Shown: in pieces, positions 1 through 7,513 of the stretch
Layout: each line of letters begins with the position of its first letter
Numbering within the stretch: the stretch's first letter is position 1
Assembly: GCF_024734895.1 (NCBI RefSeq)
Contig: NZ_CP091430.1
Location: 5,474,501 to 5,538,500, forward strand
Source: Paenibacillus spongiae
GTDB taxonomy: Bacteria; Bacillota; Bacilli; Paenibacillales; Paenibacillaceae
DNA: 64,000 nucleotides
Reading direction: 5' to 3'
Position numbers and translations under genes: made by a program
The notes under the pieces: generated by a model
Told to the model about the DNA's origin: nothing
Database searches by the model: none
The model's input: the letters and a program-made list of their open reading frames with translations, nothing else

Positions 1-65
1 CTTTGCAGTGCACCGCATATTCCAATGATGGGAATAGGATCCGATTCTTTTATTAATCTCTCCAT
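1..65 (-). CDS. 5' end of an unidentified gene, cut by the window edge
   Basis: An ATG at 65 (with a second ATG immediately upstream at 68) follows a GGAGGTGA ribosome-binding site. That site overlaps the stop codon of the SET-domain gene, so this is the next cistron of the same operon. Only 21 residues are visible, beginning MERLIKESDP and running into a hydrophobic stretch PIPIIGICGAL. That stretch could be the first beta strand and glycine turn of a Rossmann-type or racemase-like fold, but this is too little to name a family. Its interest is positional: it is the fourth gene of the nucleotide-sugar dehydrogenase, SpeD-like, SET series. Confidence 0.5.
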   Translation of the reverse strand, partial: MERLIKESDPIPIIGICGALQ

Positions 66-69
66 CATA

Positions 70-615
70 TCACCTCCAATCTTCGGAAATTCTGCGGTAG
101 CTTCTTCCGGAGATTAAACCGCGACATTTAGGTGAGCCGCATTCGCAGACGAATTGTCTGAACAGGATATCTTCCGTTGTTTCGTAATCCATCGTAATAT
201 ACTCGCCGGCGTCGATCGCTCTGATTGCGATAAAAACTTGCCGATCCATATCAACTCGTGCATTGGGATTGCATGAATGCAAGATCTTCCCCATAAAATA
301 GGGATCTTCAATATATAAGCCGGGTTTCTTCTGCAGCGTAAACAGCGTCTGATAAGGGAGTTCATTACCGGAGAAGCGAAACAAAACCTGTTCGGCTTGA
401 AATCGGATTTTTGACACGACTCCGTCTCCGTATTGGTTATGATGAACAATTTCGAATTTCGCCGCGCTTGGTTCATCTTCGCGATAAGGTATTTCTTCCG
501 GGTAGAACCGGTTATTCGCGAATAACGGTCTGGTATTCGAGACGTCTCGGGGAGAAGGCTTTGTTGATGCTATCCATAACTTGATCTTCTGAATAATCTT
601 TGCAACTAAAGACAT
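70..615 (-). CDS. SET-domain protein with post-SET cysteine motif (putative protein lysine methyltransferase)
   Basis: The 181-residue product has hallmarks of the SET fold. These are an opening segment near residues 54-80, an HSCNPN motif at 113-118 (family NHSCxPN, part of the pseudoknot), AGEYITMDY at about 136-144 carrying the conserved Tyr, and CECGSPKC at 157-164 that looks like a post-SET zinc cluster. SET proteins transfer methyl groups from S-adenosylmethionine to lysine; no substrate can be inferred here. I chose the ATG at 615 because GAGAGGGG lies at proper spacing; an upstream ATG at 642 lacks a site. The gene overlaps the SpeD-like gene by 104 bases in another frame, which implies translational coupling. 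Bacterial SET proteins are scattered and often horizontally acquired. The domain call is fairly sure, the role unknown. Confidence 0.8.
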   Translation of the reverse strand: MSLVAKIIQKIKLWIASTKPSPRDVSNTRPLFANNRFYPEEIPYREDEPSAAKFEIVHHNQYGDGVVSKIRFQAEQVLFRFSGNELPYQTLFTLQKKPGLYIEDPYFMGKILHSCNPNARVDMDRQVFIAIRAIDAGEYITMDYETTEDILFRQFVCECGSPKCRGLISGRSYRRISEDWR

Positions 616-886
616 CCAGGTACCCCTCTCTGCATGAATCATTCGTATGCAAAGTTATGCTGCTTGTCATAATTAATTGAACGGCCGATAACCCGACCTC
701 ATCGCCTTCCCCGAAACGGTAACAATGACACTCGCCGAAAGCAACCATGTCGATATCGTTCACAAGCTGCCCGATCCACTGTTTAACAAATGCAATGCTT
801 AAGATATTGTCGTTGCAATCGACCATGTGCAAAAGGAGGTGCTTTCCGTAGCATAATTTGTTTTCATGTTTAATTCTTTTGTACAT
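512..886 (-). CDS. SpeD-like pyruvoyl-dependent decarboxylase homologue, non-canonical active site
   Basis: This 124-residue protein matches the short bacterial S-adenosylmethionine decarboxylase fold. Ser75 sits where the family cleaves itself to make the pyruvoyl cofactor. Ser67, His80 and Cys95 fall at exactly the spacing of the processing and catalytic residues of Thermotoga SpeD (Ser55, His68, Cys83). However, the ESH cleavage triplet reads TSS, and the HTWPE substrate segment reads HTNDS, so the aromatic and acidic contacts to AdoMet are missing. Relatives with altered pockets are known to decarboxylate ornithine or arginine, so the substrate should be left open. Start: ATG at 886 after AAGGAG, rather than ATG at 910. 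It overlaps the dehydrogenase gene by 17 bases and the SET gene by 104. No speE is visible nearby, which argues against ordinary spermidine synthesis. Confidence 0.75.
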   Translation of the reverse strand: MYKRIKHENKLCYGKHLLLHMVDCNDNILSIAFVKQWIGQLVNDIDMVAFGECHCYRFGEGDEVGLSAVQLIMTSSITLHTNDSCREGYLDVFSCKDYSEDQVMDSINKAFSPRRLEYQTVIRE

Positions 887-2165
887 ACGATCGATCTCCT
901 TGAGGTTCATGTTGGGATGATCCGATTTTTATGCAAGTGATTCCTAAATCCGTTAATTCATTACGTTCTGTAACATTCTTCATATCGAGAACCATCTTCG
1001 TGCGCAGCAAATCTTTTATTAGGCTGTAATCGATCGTCCTGAATTGATCGTGGTCGGTCAAAAACACGAGGCAATCGGAATCTCTCGCCGCTTCCTCCAG
1101 GGTGGTAACTTTTCCCTCCATAGCTGTTTTAATAAGAGGATCGAATACTTTCACGTTATATCCTTTCATAATTAACGCATTCATAATGACTAAGGAAGGG
1201 CTCTCCCGCATATCGTCAATGTTTCCCTTGAAGGCAAGGCCAAGCAATGTAATGACAGGCTGATTGATTTCACGGACTGCTGTTTCGATCATGCGAATGA
1301 CGCGCTGGGGAGTGGAATCATTAATGGATCGGGCAAGAGTAATGAGCTCCGCTTCGCGGGGCGCTTTTTCGACTAAAAACCATGGATCGACGGCGATACA
1401 ATGTCCTCCTACGCCGGGTCCAGGGTTATGAACGTGAACCCTTGGATGAGAATTGGCCAATTTAATAGCTTGCCAAATATCGATTCCAATCACTTCTGCG
1501 ATTCGAGCTAATTCATTGGCGAATGCAATGTTGATGTCACGGTATGAATTTTCGATCAGCTTGACGATTTCAGCCGTCCCGGCATCCGTAATATGAATGT
1601 TTCCTTTCACAAAATGTTTATATAGATCTGCAGTTTTCTGCGAGGACAATAAATTGATTCCTCCTACAATCCTGTCATTGGTCACCAGCTCTTCGAATAA
1701 TTTCCCTGGTAAGACGCGTTCCGGCGAATAAGCGATAAACAGCTCGCTGCCGATCTCGAGCTTCGATCTTTGAAGGGTCGGGATCAGCACATCTTCAACC
1801 GTCCTTGGCGGCACCGTTGATTCCAATATGACCAGATCCCCTTTTTTCAAAAAGGGAACAATATTTTCAGCGGCAATTTTCACATATTCCAAATTAGCGG
1901 TTTTATCGGGGTTGATCGGGGTCTGAACAGCGATAATAAACACATTCGCTTCTTCCGGTTCAGATGACACGGTAAGAAGCCCGCGATGAATGACATCCGT
2001 TACGATTTCCTTTAAGCCCGGCTCATTAATATGTGGATTATTATGGATTAGTGAAGTAACGACTTCTGAATTCACGTCTACTCCGTGCACGCGCAAGCCG
2101 TATTTGGCGAACATGACGGCTGTTGGCAATCCGATGTATCCTAGCCCAATCACGCAGATTTTCAA
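870..2165 (-). CDS. UDP-N-acetylmannosamine/UDP-glucose-type nucleotide-sugar dehydrogenase
   Basis: NAD-dependent dehydrogenase that oxidises C6 of a nucleotide sugar twice to give a uronic acid. The N-terminal Rossmann motif is VIGLGYIGLP. The central helix and catalytic segment reads GPGVGGHCIAVDP with the nucleophilic Cys. The C-terminal NAD/UDP domain has LGLAFKGNIDDMRESPS. The sequence style is closest to WecC-type UDP-ManNAc dehydrogenases rather than UDP-glucose dehydrogenases, but the exact substrate is inference. I place the start at TTG 2165 because AAGGGGAG lies seven bases upstream and the Rossmann strand begins there; an ATG at 2210 has no ribosome site and adds 15 residues. The length of 431 residues is typical. 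It is the first gene of the overlapping set with the SpeD-like and SET genes. Confidence 0.88.
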   Translation of the reverse strand: MKICVIGLGYIGLPTAVMFAKYGLRVHGVDVNSEVVTSLIHNNPHINEPGLKEIVTDVIHRGLLTVSSEPEEANVFIIAVQTPINPDKTANLEYVKIAAENIVPFLKKGDLVILESTVPPRTVEDVLIPTLQRSKLEIGSELFIAYSPERVLPGKLFEELVTNDRIVGGINLLSSQKTADLYKHFVKGNIHITDAGTAEIVKLIENSYRDINIAFANELARIAEVIGIDIWQAIKLANSHPRVHVHNPGPGVGGHCIAVDPWFLVEKAPREAELITLARSINDSTPQRVIRMIETAVREINQPVITLLGLAFKGNIDDMRESPSLVIMNALIMKGYNVKVFDPLIKTAMEGKVTTLEEAARDSDCLVFLTDHDQFRTIDYSLIKDLLRTKMVLDMKNVTERNELTDLGITCIKIGSSQHEPQGDRSYVQKN

Positions 2166-2286
2166 AGCTCTACTCCCCTTATCTAACCGAGTATTAATAC
2201 GGGTCAGCATTGAAAAAAAGCTTCAGGAATGCTGTGACTTCGCTTTCTTCATGGATCTCAGTATATTCTTCCGTACCGGATACGGC

Positions 2287-2351
2287 GACGGCACATGTCT
2301 AAGTAATCCTATTCGCAACCGATAATAGGATTTATTTAGACATGTGCCGTC
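2287..2351. repeat. 65-base near-perfect inverted repeat (large hairpin)
   Basis: Left arm GACGGCACATGTCTAA (2287-2302) pairs with the right arm ending at 2351. The two arms of about 27 bases match apart from one slipped base, around a ten-base loop CGCAACCGAT. There is no T-run on either side, so it is not a simple terminator. It lies between the glycosyltransferase gene and the dehydrogenase gene. Confidence 0.75.
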
Positions 2352-2389
2352 CGGCAGCTTATTAAATCATAATGAAATTCCTAAACGAT

Positions 2390-3079
2390 CTATTGCACGT
2401 AACGCTTGTAATGTTTGGTTCTGCGAATGATCTTTGACTCTTCCAGCAAAGATTGATTTGGCACACTCCAGGTATGCAGACGTTCCGATCTTCTGAAGCA
2501 TACATAGTTTTTCTTGTCCGTTGCATAAATTTTATAATGATGTTTTGTGCATTCCCTCAGGAATATCATATCTTCATCCATGTTAAGAGGCGAAAACTTG
2601 ATTTTTCTGCGTATCTTTTTACGGAATACGAACGTTGACCCTTTTGCTCCCTCGGCCTGGTACAAAAATTTATTTTCCCCGTCGCCATCGAGATGGATCG
2701 CAAGTTTTTTTTCTTGTTCAAAGTACATATAAACGGTTCTCTTGCACACTACATCGGCTTTTTTATTTTTTAATGCCTTGACTTGCTGCGAAAGATAGCG
2801 GGGAGCATAGTAATCGTCATCGTCTATTTTGGCAACAATATCATATTTGGCTTTATGGATCGCAAAATTCAAGCATTCCCCTAAAGTAGTTTTCTTCGAA
2901 AGTCGATAGACGGATACATTCTTTGAACGAGAACTTCGCCGGATCCATTTGGCTCTATCCATCTTATCCTCATTCAGAATGATGATGAGCTCCTTTTTCT
3001 TCATCTTCTGCGTGTCATAATTCCGAAATACATTCTCCATCATATTATCTCTTATCGTACAGCAAATGACAGAGATCAT
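2390..3079 (-). CDS. Family 2 (GT-A) glycosyltransferase
   Basis: This 229-residue protein has a GT-A nucleotide-sugar fold. It begins MISVICCTIR, has a middle segment LGECLNFAIHKAKYD typical of GT2 enzymes, then an acidic cluster AKIDDDDYYAPRYL at about residues 85-98 that would bind the metal and UDP-sugar. There are no membrane segments, so it probably acts in the cytoplasm on a carrier or protein acceptor. The start ATG at 3079 is preceded by AAGGAGGGG. It reads in the same direction as the dehydrogenase gene downstream, but a large hairpin separates them. Base composition is AT-richer than the housekeeping part of the window, which fits a horizontally exchanged surface-glycan locus. Donor and acceptor cannot be told. 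Confidence 0.8.
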   Translation of the reverse strand: MISVICCTIRDNMMENVFRNYDTQKMKKKELIIILNEDKMDRAKWIRRSSRSKNVSVYRLSKKTTLGECLNFAIHKAKYDIVAKIDDDDYYAPRYLSQQVKALKNKKADVVCKRTVYMYFEQEKKLAIHLDGDGENKFLYQAEGAKGSTFVFRKKIRRKIKFSPLNMDEDMIFLRECTKHHYKIYATDKKNYVCFRRSERLHTWSVPNQSLLEESKIIRRTKHYKRYVQ

Positions 3080-3340
3080 GAGCCCCCCTCCTTACTTCAA
3101 TCATCTGCAATTGCATAAACTATCATTCTCTATCCGGCTTCAAGCCTGACCGAACCTATGTGTTAGTAGTATATGCAGCTGGTTTATATGATTCTTGGAC
3201 TTCTATTAAGCCTGATAAATAATAGGGCTGCGAGCTAGACCTTTACCTTAATTCCCCAAATCCTATTTTGACTTATGGGGGTAACTCCATTTACATAATC
3301 TACATATACTATCCAAGCAGCAAAAAAGGAGTTGGTCGCA

Positions 3341-3853
3341 GTGAAACGGAAGCGGAGAACGAGCTCGGATATCGTCGAAGAAACGAAGCGAAGCACAATG
3401 TTATCCGATAGAGACCTAGAATCGATCCGGCATTGGATTATGAATATGAAAAGGAAGTCAAAAAACAAGCTGCGGTTGAAATATACAGTCATTGGCAGCG
3501 GGAAAACCAGAATCGTATACGATCTCGAGAACGGATACGTGGTCAAAGTTGCCCTTTCCAAAAAAGGACTAACCAGCAATCAGAAAGAACTCCATCTCTA
3601 TAACCGTTGTTCTCGCAGATTGCGAAAGCATCTGTGCCCCGTTATCGAATACGGAAACGGGTGGATTATTATGAAAAAAATCAGTCGAATAGAAAAGCTG
3701 ACGGAAGAATACGAGAAGAAGCTGCCCCGGTTGAGAAAGAAGTTTTTAAAGGAAGGAATTGAAGCGCGAAGTCTCCGAAGCAAGAACCTGGCCATATCGA
3801 GCGATAATCGGATTATCGTCATTGACTACGGCAGCTTCCGGTATGACGACTAA
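3341..3853 (+). CDS. Short protein-kinase-like fold protein
   Basis: The product (170 residues) looks like a miniature kinase-fold protein. It has a glycine loop IGSGKTRIVYDLENG at about residues 51-65, a VVKVAL strand with the presumptive ATP-binding Lys, a hinge-like WIIMKKI, and near the end KNLAISSDNRIIVIDYGSF, which resembles the catalytic-loop Asn and the DFG-like Asp (here DYG). The part C-terminal to DYG is missing, so it is about half the size of normal kinases. GTG 3341 is chosen because AAAGGAG is nine bases upstream; a TTG at 3332 is too close to that site. It stands alone on the plus strand between two glycosyltransferases. Function unknown; it could be a degenerate CotS/APH relative. 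Confidence 0.6.
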   Translation: MKRKRRTSSDIVEETKRSTMLSDRDLESIRHWIMNMKRKSKNKLRLKYTVIGSGKTRIVYDLENGYVVKVALSKKGLTSNQKELHLYNRCSRRLRKHLCPVIEYGNGWIIMKKISRIEKLTEEYEKKLPRLRKKFLKEGIEARSLRSKNLAISSDNRIIVIDYGSFRYDD

Positions 3854-4106
3854 TATCTCAGCGCAGGTCTGCAGCTGTAGGAAACCGTGCCATTCTGCAG
3901 CAGATGTCCGCTGAAGCTGCCGGTTTCTCTCGTTTTGGAAGGGACAAGCCCGCCACCCGCGATTGCTCGGACCATTGTTGAAACGGCAGTGCTCTCTCAA
4001 GATGCCCATACCAAACTATCTACTTCAGAATAGTATAGCAAATATGACTTATTTTCATTCGAGCTTGCGGTACGTCTTACCCGCTTTGGCAGAAAGGATG
4101 ATAGGC

Positions 4107-4817
4107 ATGTCAAAAACAATCATTGTCGGAATCGAGTTCAATAGCCGCTCCAAGCCCAATAATCATTGGCAGGTAGGTTTGACGCAATCGTGGATCGAAT
4201 ACAGAATGTCGATTTTTATGAAGTATACGCTGCAAAGCCTCAAGAAACAGACCAACCAAAATTTCACGGCCCTAATCCATTATGCGGAAATAAGCGAAAA
4301 TATTGTACTTCAGACGTTGAACAGGTATGAACCGCTCCCAAGCAACATTCAATTTGTCCCCAATTATCGGCGGTCTATGGAAATTCAAGAAAACATCTCT
4401 TTCGGCTGCGACGATTTGTACTTGGTTCGTCTTGATTGCGACGACACCTATCGTAAATCGTTTATCCAGCAGCTGCATGATTATACACCGCAGCCGGATA
4501 CTTGTGCACTCATCAACCAAGCAGGATACATTTACGACAGCGTGAACCATCGCATAGCGGCTGTAACGACGCCTTCTCCTCCTTTTTATACCTGGATCTT
4601 CAAGAGAGACGAGTATTTGGCAGGAAAATATTACCCGTCCCCAAACGGCCATGGAGGGGTCATTATGAATAAGCATGAAATCCTGACCACGGATCGCAAG
4701 CGAAATTATATGATTGTGGTGCATGAACGAAATACAGCAAATCAGGAATGGCTGTCCTTCGCTGATTTCGAATCGAACCCGAAGAAAGTGAATGCTGTAC
4801 TAAAGAAGTTCATATGA
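4107..4817 (+). CDS. Putative rhamnosyl-transferase-like glycosyltransferase
   Basis: This 236-residue product resembles the 'putative rhamnosyl transferase' family. Visible features are an N-terminal strand SKTIIVGIEFN, SLKKQTNQNF (typical of GT-A starts), an acidic LVRLDCDDTYRKSF segment at about residues 112-125 for metal and nucleotide-sugar binding, and a conserved-looking NGHGGVIMNKHE block near the acceptor side. The ATG at 4107 is preceded by AAAGGA; the frame is open further upstream but carries no ribosome site. A strong terminator follows directly. It probably modifies the same glycan as the neighbouring transferases. The family call is moderate and the sugar is not provable. Confidence 0.65.
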   Translation: MSKTIIVGIEFNSRSKPNNHWQVGLTQSWIEYRMSIFMKYTLQSLKKQTNQNFTALIHYAEISENIVLQTLNRYEPLPSNIQFVPNYRRSMEIQENISFGCDDLYLVRLDCDDTYRKSFIQQLHDYTPQPDTCALINQAGYIYDSVNHRIAAVTTPSPPFYTWIFKRDEYLAGKYYPSPNGHGGVIMNKHEILTTDRKRNYMIVVHERNTANQEWLSFADFESNPKKVNAVLKKFI

Positions 4818-4832
4818 GCAGAAGAAAACACC

Positions 4833-4870
4833 AAAAAAAAGCACCGGTAAAAGCACCGGTGCTTTTTTTG
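4833..4870 (+). terminator. Rho-independent terminator
   Basis: Arms AGCACCGGT and ACCGGTGCT followed by seven T residues, directly after the rhamnosyl-transferase-like gene. The 5' arm occurs twice (4840 and 4853), so two alternative hairpins can form. A poly-A run in front makes it partly bidirectional. Confidence 0.85.
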
Positions 4871-4952
4871 TCGTGAATATCGTTTGATATGTATCAAGCG
4901 ATAATCCATTCGGTACTCTCAGGACTGGATTGATACCGCAGCACAGCAGTTA

Positions 4953-5540
4953 TCATACTGAATCCGAATCCTCCTGCAACAAACGTTCTGCCATAGCTGC
5001 AGGCTTCTCTAATTTTCGTTGTATGAAGGGCCAGTTCTCCTTGGATGCCGTATGAATGACCGTATCATAGACAACGCCTTTGATCGTGAGACCGCCTCGT
5101 TCGATTCCCGTACGAATCAATCCGCAGTTATCATGAAATGAGACGACGCTTGCATTGTCAATTACCGTATTGGAATATACGCTGGACAAGCCCAATATAT
5201 CGAAAGCGACATGAAAAACAAGCCATACGCTGGCAGGTGCAGCAGGAATATTGGGCGAAATGATCCACCTTCCCCAATTCCCTTTATTATCCGCAATATC
5301 ATAAATCGAAATCGTGCCGACGGCTTTTCCCGATAGCAGCTCGATGCAGAAGTAATAATCTCCCTCTCGCTCGAAGTATTGATCAAGCCATGAACGGTGA
5401 ACGGAAAACCGGGAATCGACTTCCCCGATATACTTGGACAATTCCGGCGCTCTTCTTAATTGGAATATAAAATCGGCATCGTCCATCGTAACGGGCCTTA
5501 ATCGAACCCCAAAGCGTTCGACGACTATATTATGGTTCAC
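4953..5540 (-). CDS. GNAT-family acetyltransferase (RimJ/RimL type)
   Basis: This 195-residue protein has the RimJ/RimL-style GNAT layout: RLRPVTMDDADFIFQLRR at the start, a central GTISIYDI strand, then WGRWIISP and a late helix IDNASVVSFHDNCGLIRTG that corresponds to the acetyl-CoA-binding arm. Such enzymes acylate amino groups of sugars, peptides or ribosomal proteins. It begins at GTG 5540, overlapping the acyl-carrier-protein stop in a GTGA junction, with GAGGTGAAATC upstream. Being third in a FkbH-ACP-GNAT string, it may transfer the ACP-bound acyl group rather than acetyl-CoA; that is inference. Confidence 0.8.
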   Translation of the reverse strand: MNHNIVVERFGVRLRPVTMDDADFIFQLRRAPELSKYIGEVDSRFSVHRSWLDQYFEREGDYYFCIELLSGKAVGTISIYDIADNKGNWGRWIISPNIPAAPASVWLVFHVAFDILGLSSVYSNTVIDNASVVSFHDNCGLIRTGIERGGLTIKGVVYDTVIHTASKENWPFIQRKLEKPAAMAERLLQEDSDSV

Positions 5541-5770
5541 GATTTCACCTCTATGATCCCCACGATATCATCCAAGCATTGAATATCCGCTACCTCCCGG
5601 ATTGAAAAGCGAATGTGATATTGCTCCTCAAGGCGGAGAATGAGCTCCATATGCTTCAATGAATCCCAAGCTGCCAGTTCATTCCTTGCCGGATTGTCTA
5701 TCGATGACAAATCAGCGTTCAGTACCTCCGATAAGATAGACCGAACCTGATTACGCAATTCACTTTTCAC
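5537..5770 (-). CDS. Acyl carrier protein
   Basis: The 77-residue length and sequence fit a stand-alone carrier protein. WDSLKHMEL at residues 35-43 contains the Ser that receives 4'-phosphopantetheine (family DSL motif), within an acidic four-helix pattern. It starts at GTG 5770, overlapping the FkbH-like stop in a GTGA junction after AGGTGA, and overlaps the GNAT gene by four bases. This tight packing says that the three proteins act together. It is not the fatty-acid ACP, which lies elsewhere in such genomes and has a different context; here it most likely carries a three-carbon acyl unit loaded by the FkbH-like protein. Confidence 0.88.
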   Translation of the reverse strand: MKSELRNQVRSILSEVLNADLSSIDNPARNELAAWDSLKHMELILRLEEQYHIRFSIREVADIQCLDDIVGIIEVKS

Positions 5771-7479
5771 TGGATCACCTCAATCTTCGCAGGATGGTTC
5801 GTGCACGCCGTCTTAACGCGGCCATACAAGTCAGGCAGGGAGCAGGTCTCAGCTGTATCCGGAACAAAGCGCTTCAACCAGTCCAAGGCAGGAGCATTGC
5901 GCTGCCCTTCGGTCCGATCGATGCTCAGCCTTGTGACGCCATGAGCAATCAATTTCTCCAATACCCAAGCAAACGATACCGTCTCGACCTCTCGTCCAAG
6001 CGCCCTGCAGCTAAAGAGCGTTTCGGTCAGTTGCGCATTCTCCCCCTCTATCCGGCATACGAATGCGCCGATAATCCCGCTGTCGGCTAACAGATCGGAG
6101 AGACGGACCGTAACCGTCAAATAATGCTCGCTATCCATGGCTTCCTTTGCTTCGATTTCCGTCATCCGCCGCAGAGCCACATTGAATTGATTCGTTTTTC
6201 GGCTTAAATCATACAATCGTCCGGCATGAGAAGGCTCATTCTCGTACATGCTCACCACCATCTTCAAGCCCTCTAAATAGTCTTCAAAGCTTGCGGCCTC
6301 TTGTCTGCTTTGTTCTCTGATTGCATTGGCTTGAATATCGGCTGTCCGTGATGAGGCTTCGCCATCGGGACGAAGCAGATACAGCCCCGGAAAATGACAT
6401 AATCCGTTCATTGTTTCAATGCCGCTGCGCTTCGCGCGGAACAGGCGGACATCAGGCAGCGCGGCCGCCATCTTGAGCAATTCTGCCGGGTTGTCGTCCA
6501 GAAATAAGAAAGCTCCAGGATCGATATTCAGCTGCTGAGCCAATCGGCTTAAGTTTTCCGGTTTGGGCTGCCAGTTGGCGCAAACGGCCGCGAAATCGTT
6601 CCACTTCAACGGAAAATCGTCTCTTCCGTCAAATAAAGCTCTCACATCCCGTTCCTCGTTGCGGCTGCAGACCGTAAGCAGCATTCCGGACTGTTTCAGC
6701 CGGAGCAGCAGCTTCTGCAAATGGTGATGACCCTCCGTCAGGATTACCCCATCAACGCCTTCTTCTCCTAAGACGCCGTTATAAAGCGTATCGTCCAGAT
6801 CCAGGGCGATCGCTTTGAGCCGGGGAGCAAACGCAGCGGGAAGGAGATGCACGCCAAGATGGCGGGCGACGATAATCGTGGCCTGATTGGATAACGGATA
6901 ACTGCTCGCTTCCTCATTTCGTTCATCATAGAACGATTCCGACCCTTGATGCGCCAAACCGACTAGATCAATCAGCTCGCATCCGCTGCTGCCCTCGATA
7001 AGCTCCAATAGATAAGCGTTTAATTTGCGGAACCAGCCGCGGTCGCTTGCGCTGGAGCTGAACAGCATGTCTCCGTCCTTCGGTAACTCGGGCCAATTAT
7101 TCACCCAGATCGGTTTATCCGTGACGCCGCGCAGCTGTCCGATCCGTTCGCCCAGCCAATCGATGACCTCCTGCGCCGACATCGATTTTGAATAGATACG
7201 CCAATCCAGCCAGATGATGTAAGCATCTGCCTGATGATTTCCGCCAAGACCGGACAAAGCCGCATCATAATCGGAATAGTCGAAACGGACATCGGCCTTC
7301 CATAATTCACAGAAGGGAGGCATCAAATTACCGATAAATTCAAAGGGCATTGTTCGATCGACTCTGATCTTGAACATTTGCTTGTCGGCGATGTTCAGAC
7401 TTCCGGCAATCCGCGCTCTGGTGGGAAGGGAGCAAAGCAGGGATTCTGCCCGATCAAGATAATTCAACGTTGCGTTCAC
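5767..7479 (-). CDS. FkbH-like HAD-family acyl-loading protein
   Basis: The product has 570 residues in three parts: an SGNH-like N-terminal region (about 1-210), a HAD phosphatase core (about 220-390) with DLDDTLYNG and the nucleophilic Asp227, and a GNAT-like C-terminal region (about 400-560). This is the FkbH architecture. FkbH proteins take a glyceryl group from 1,3-bisphosphoglycerate, remove the phosphate and load it on an acyl carrier protein. The ACP gene overlaps this one, which strongly supports such a reaction. In polyketide loci the product becomes methoxymalonyl-ACP, but no other genes of that route are present. Here the unit is more likely used to decorate a sugar. Start at GTG 7479 after GGAGGAGGT. 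Confidence 0.85.
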   Translation of the reverse strand: MNATLNYLDRAESLLCSLPTRARIAGSLNIADKQMFKIRVDRTMPFEFIGNLMPPFCELWKADVRFDYSDYDAALSGLGGNHQADAYIIWLDWRIYSKSMSAQEVIDWLGERIGQLRGVTDKPIWVNNWPELPKDGDMLFSSSASDRGWFRKLNAYLLELIEGSSGCELIDLVGLAHQGSESFYDERNEEASSYPLSNQATIIVARHLGVHLLPAAFAPRLKAIALDLDDTLYNGVLGEEGVDGVILTEGHHHLQKLLLRLKQSGMLLTVCSRNEERDVRALFDGRDDFPLKWNDFAAVCANWQPKPENLSRLAQQLNIDPGAFLFLDDNPAELLKMAAALPDVRLFRAKRSGIETMNGLCHFPGLYLLRPDGEASSRTADIQANAIREQSRQEAASFEDYLEGLKMVVSMYENEPSHAGRLYDLSRKTNQFNVALRRMTEIEAKEAMDSEHYLTVTVRLSDLLADSGIIGAFVCRIEGENAQLTETLFSCRALGREVETVSFAWVLEKLIAHGVTRLSIDRTEGQRNAPALDWLKRFVPDTAETCSLPDLYGRVKTACTNHPAKIEVIQ

Positions 7480-7513
7480 TCGCCATACCTCCTCCGTGCC
7501 CGAGCCCGGTTAA

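Noticed and set aside
114..476. 120-residue minus-strand frame inside the SET gene
   Set aside because: It lies entirely within the SET reading frame and is composed of irregular Arg/Cys-rich sequence typical of a shadow frame.
870..2210. Longer dehydrogenase form starting at ATG 2210
   Set aside because: No ribosome site in front of 2210, while TTG 2165 has AAGGGGAG at good distance and opens directly at the Rossmann strand.
3963..4106. 48-residue N-terminal extension of the rhamnosyl-transferase-like protein
   Set aside because: No ribosome site upstream of 3963 and no family-like sequence before MSKTIIVG; ATG 4107 is better.
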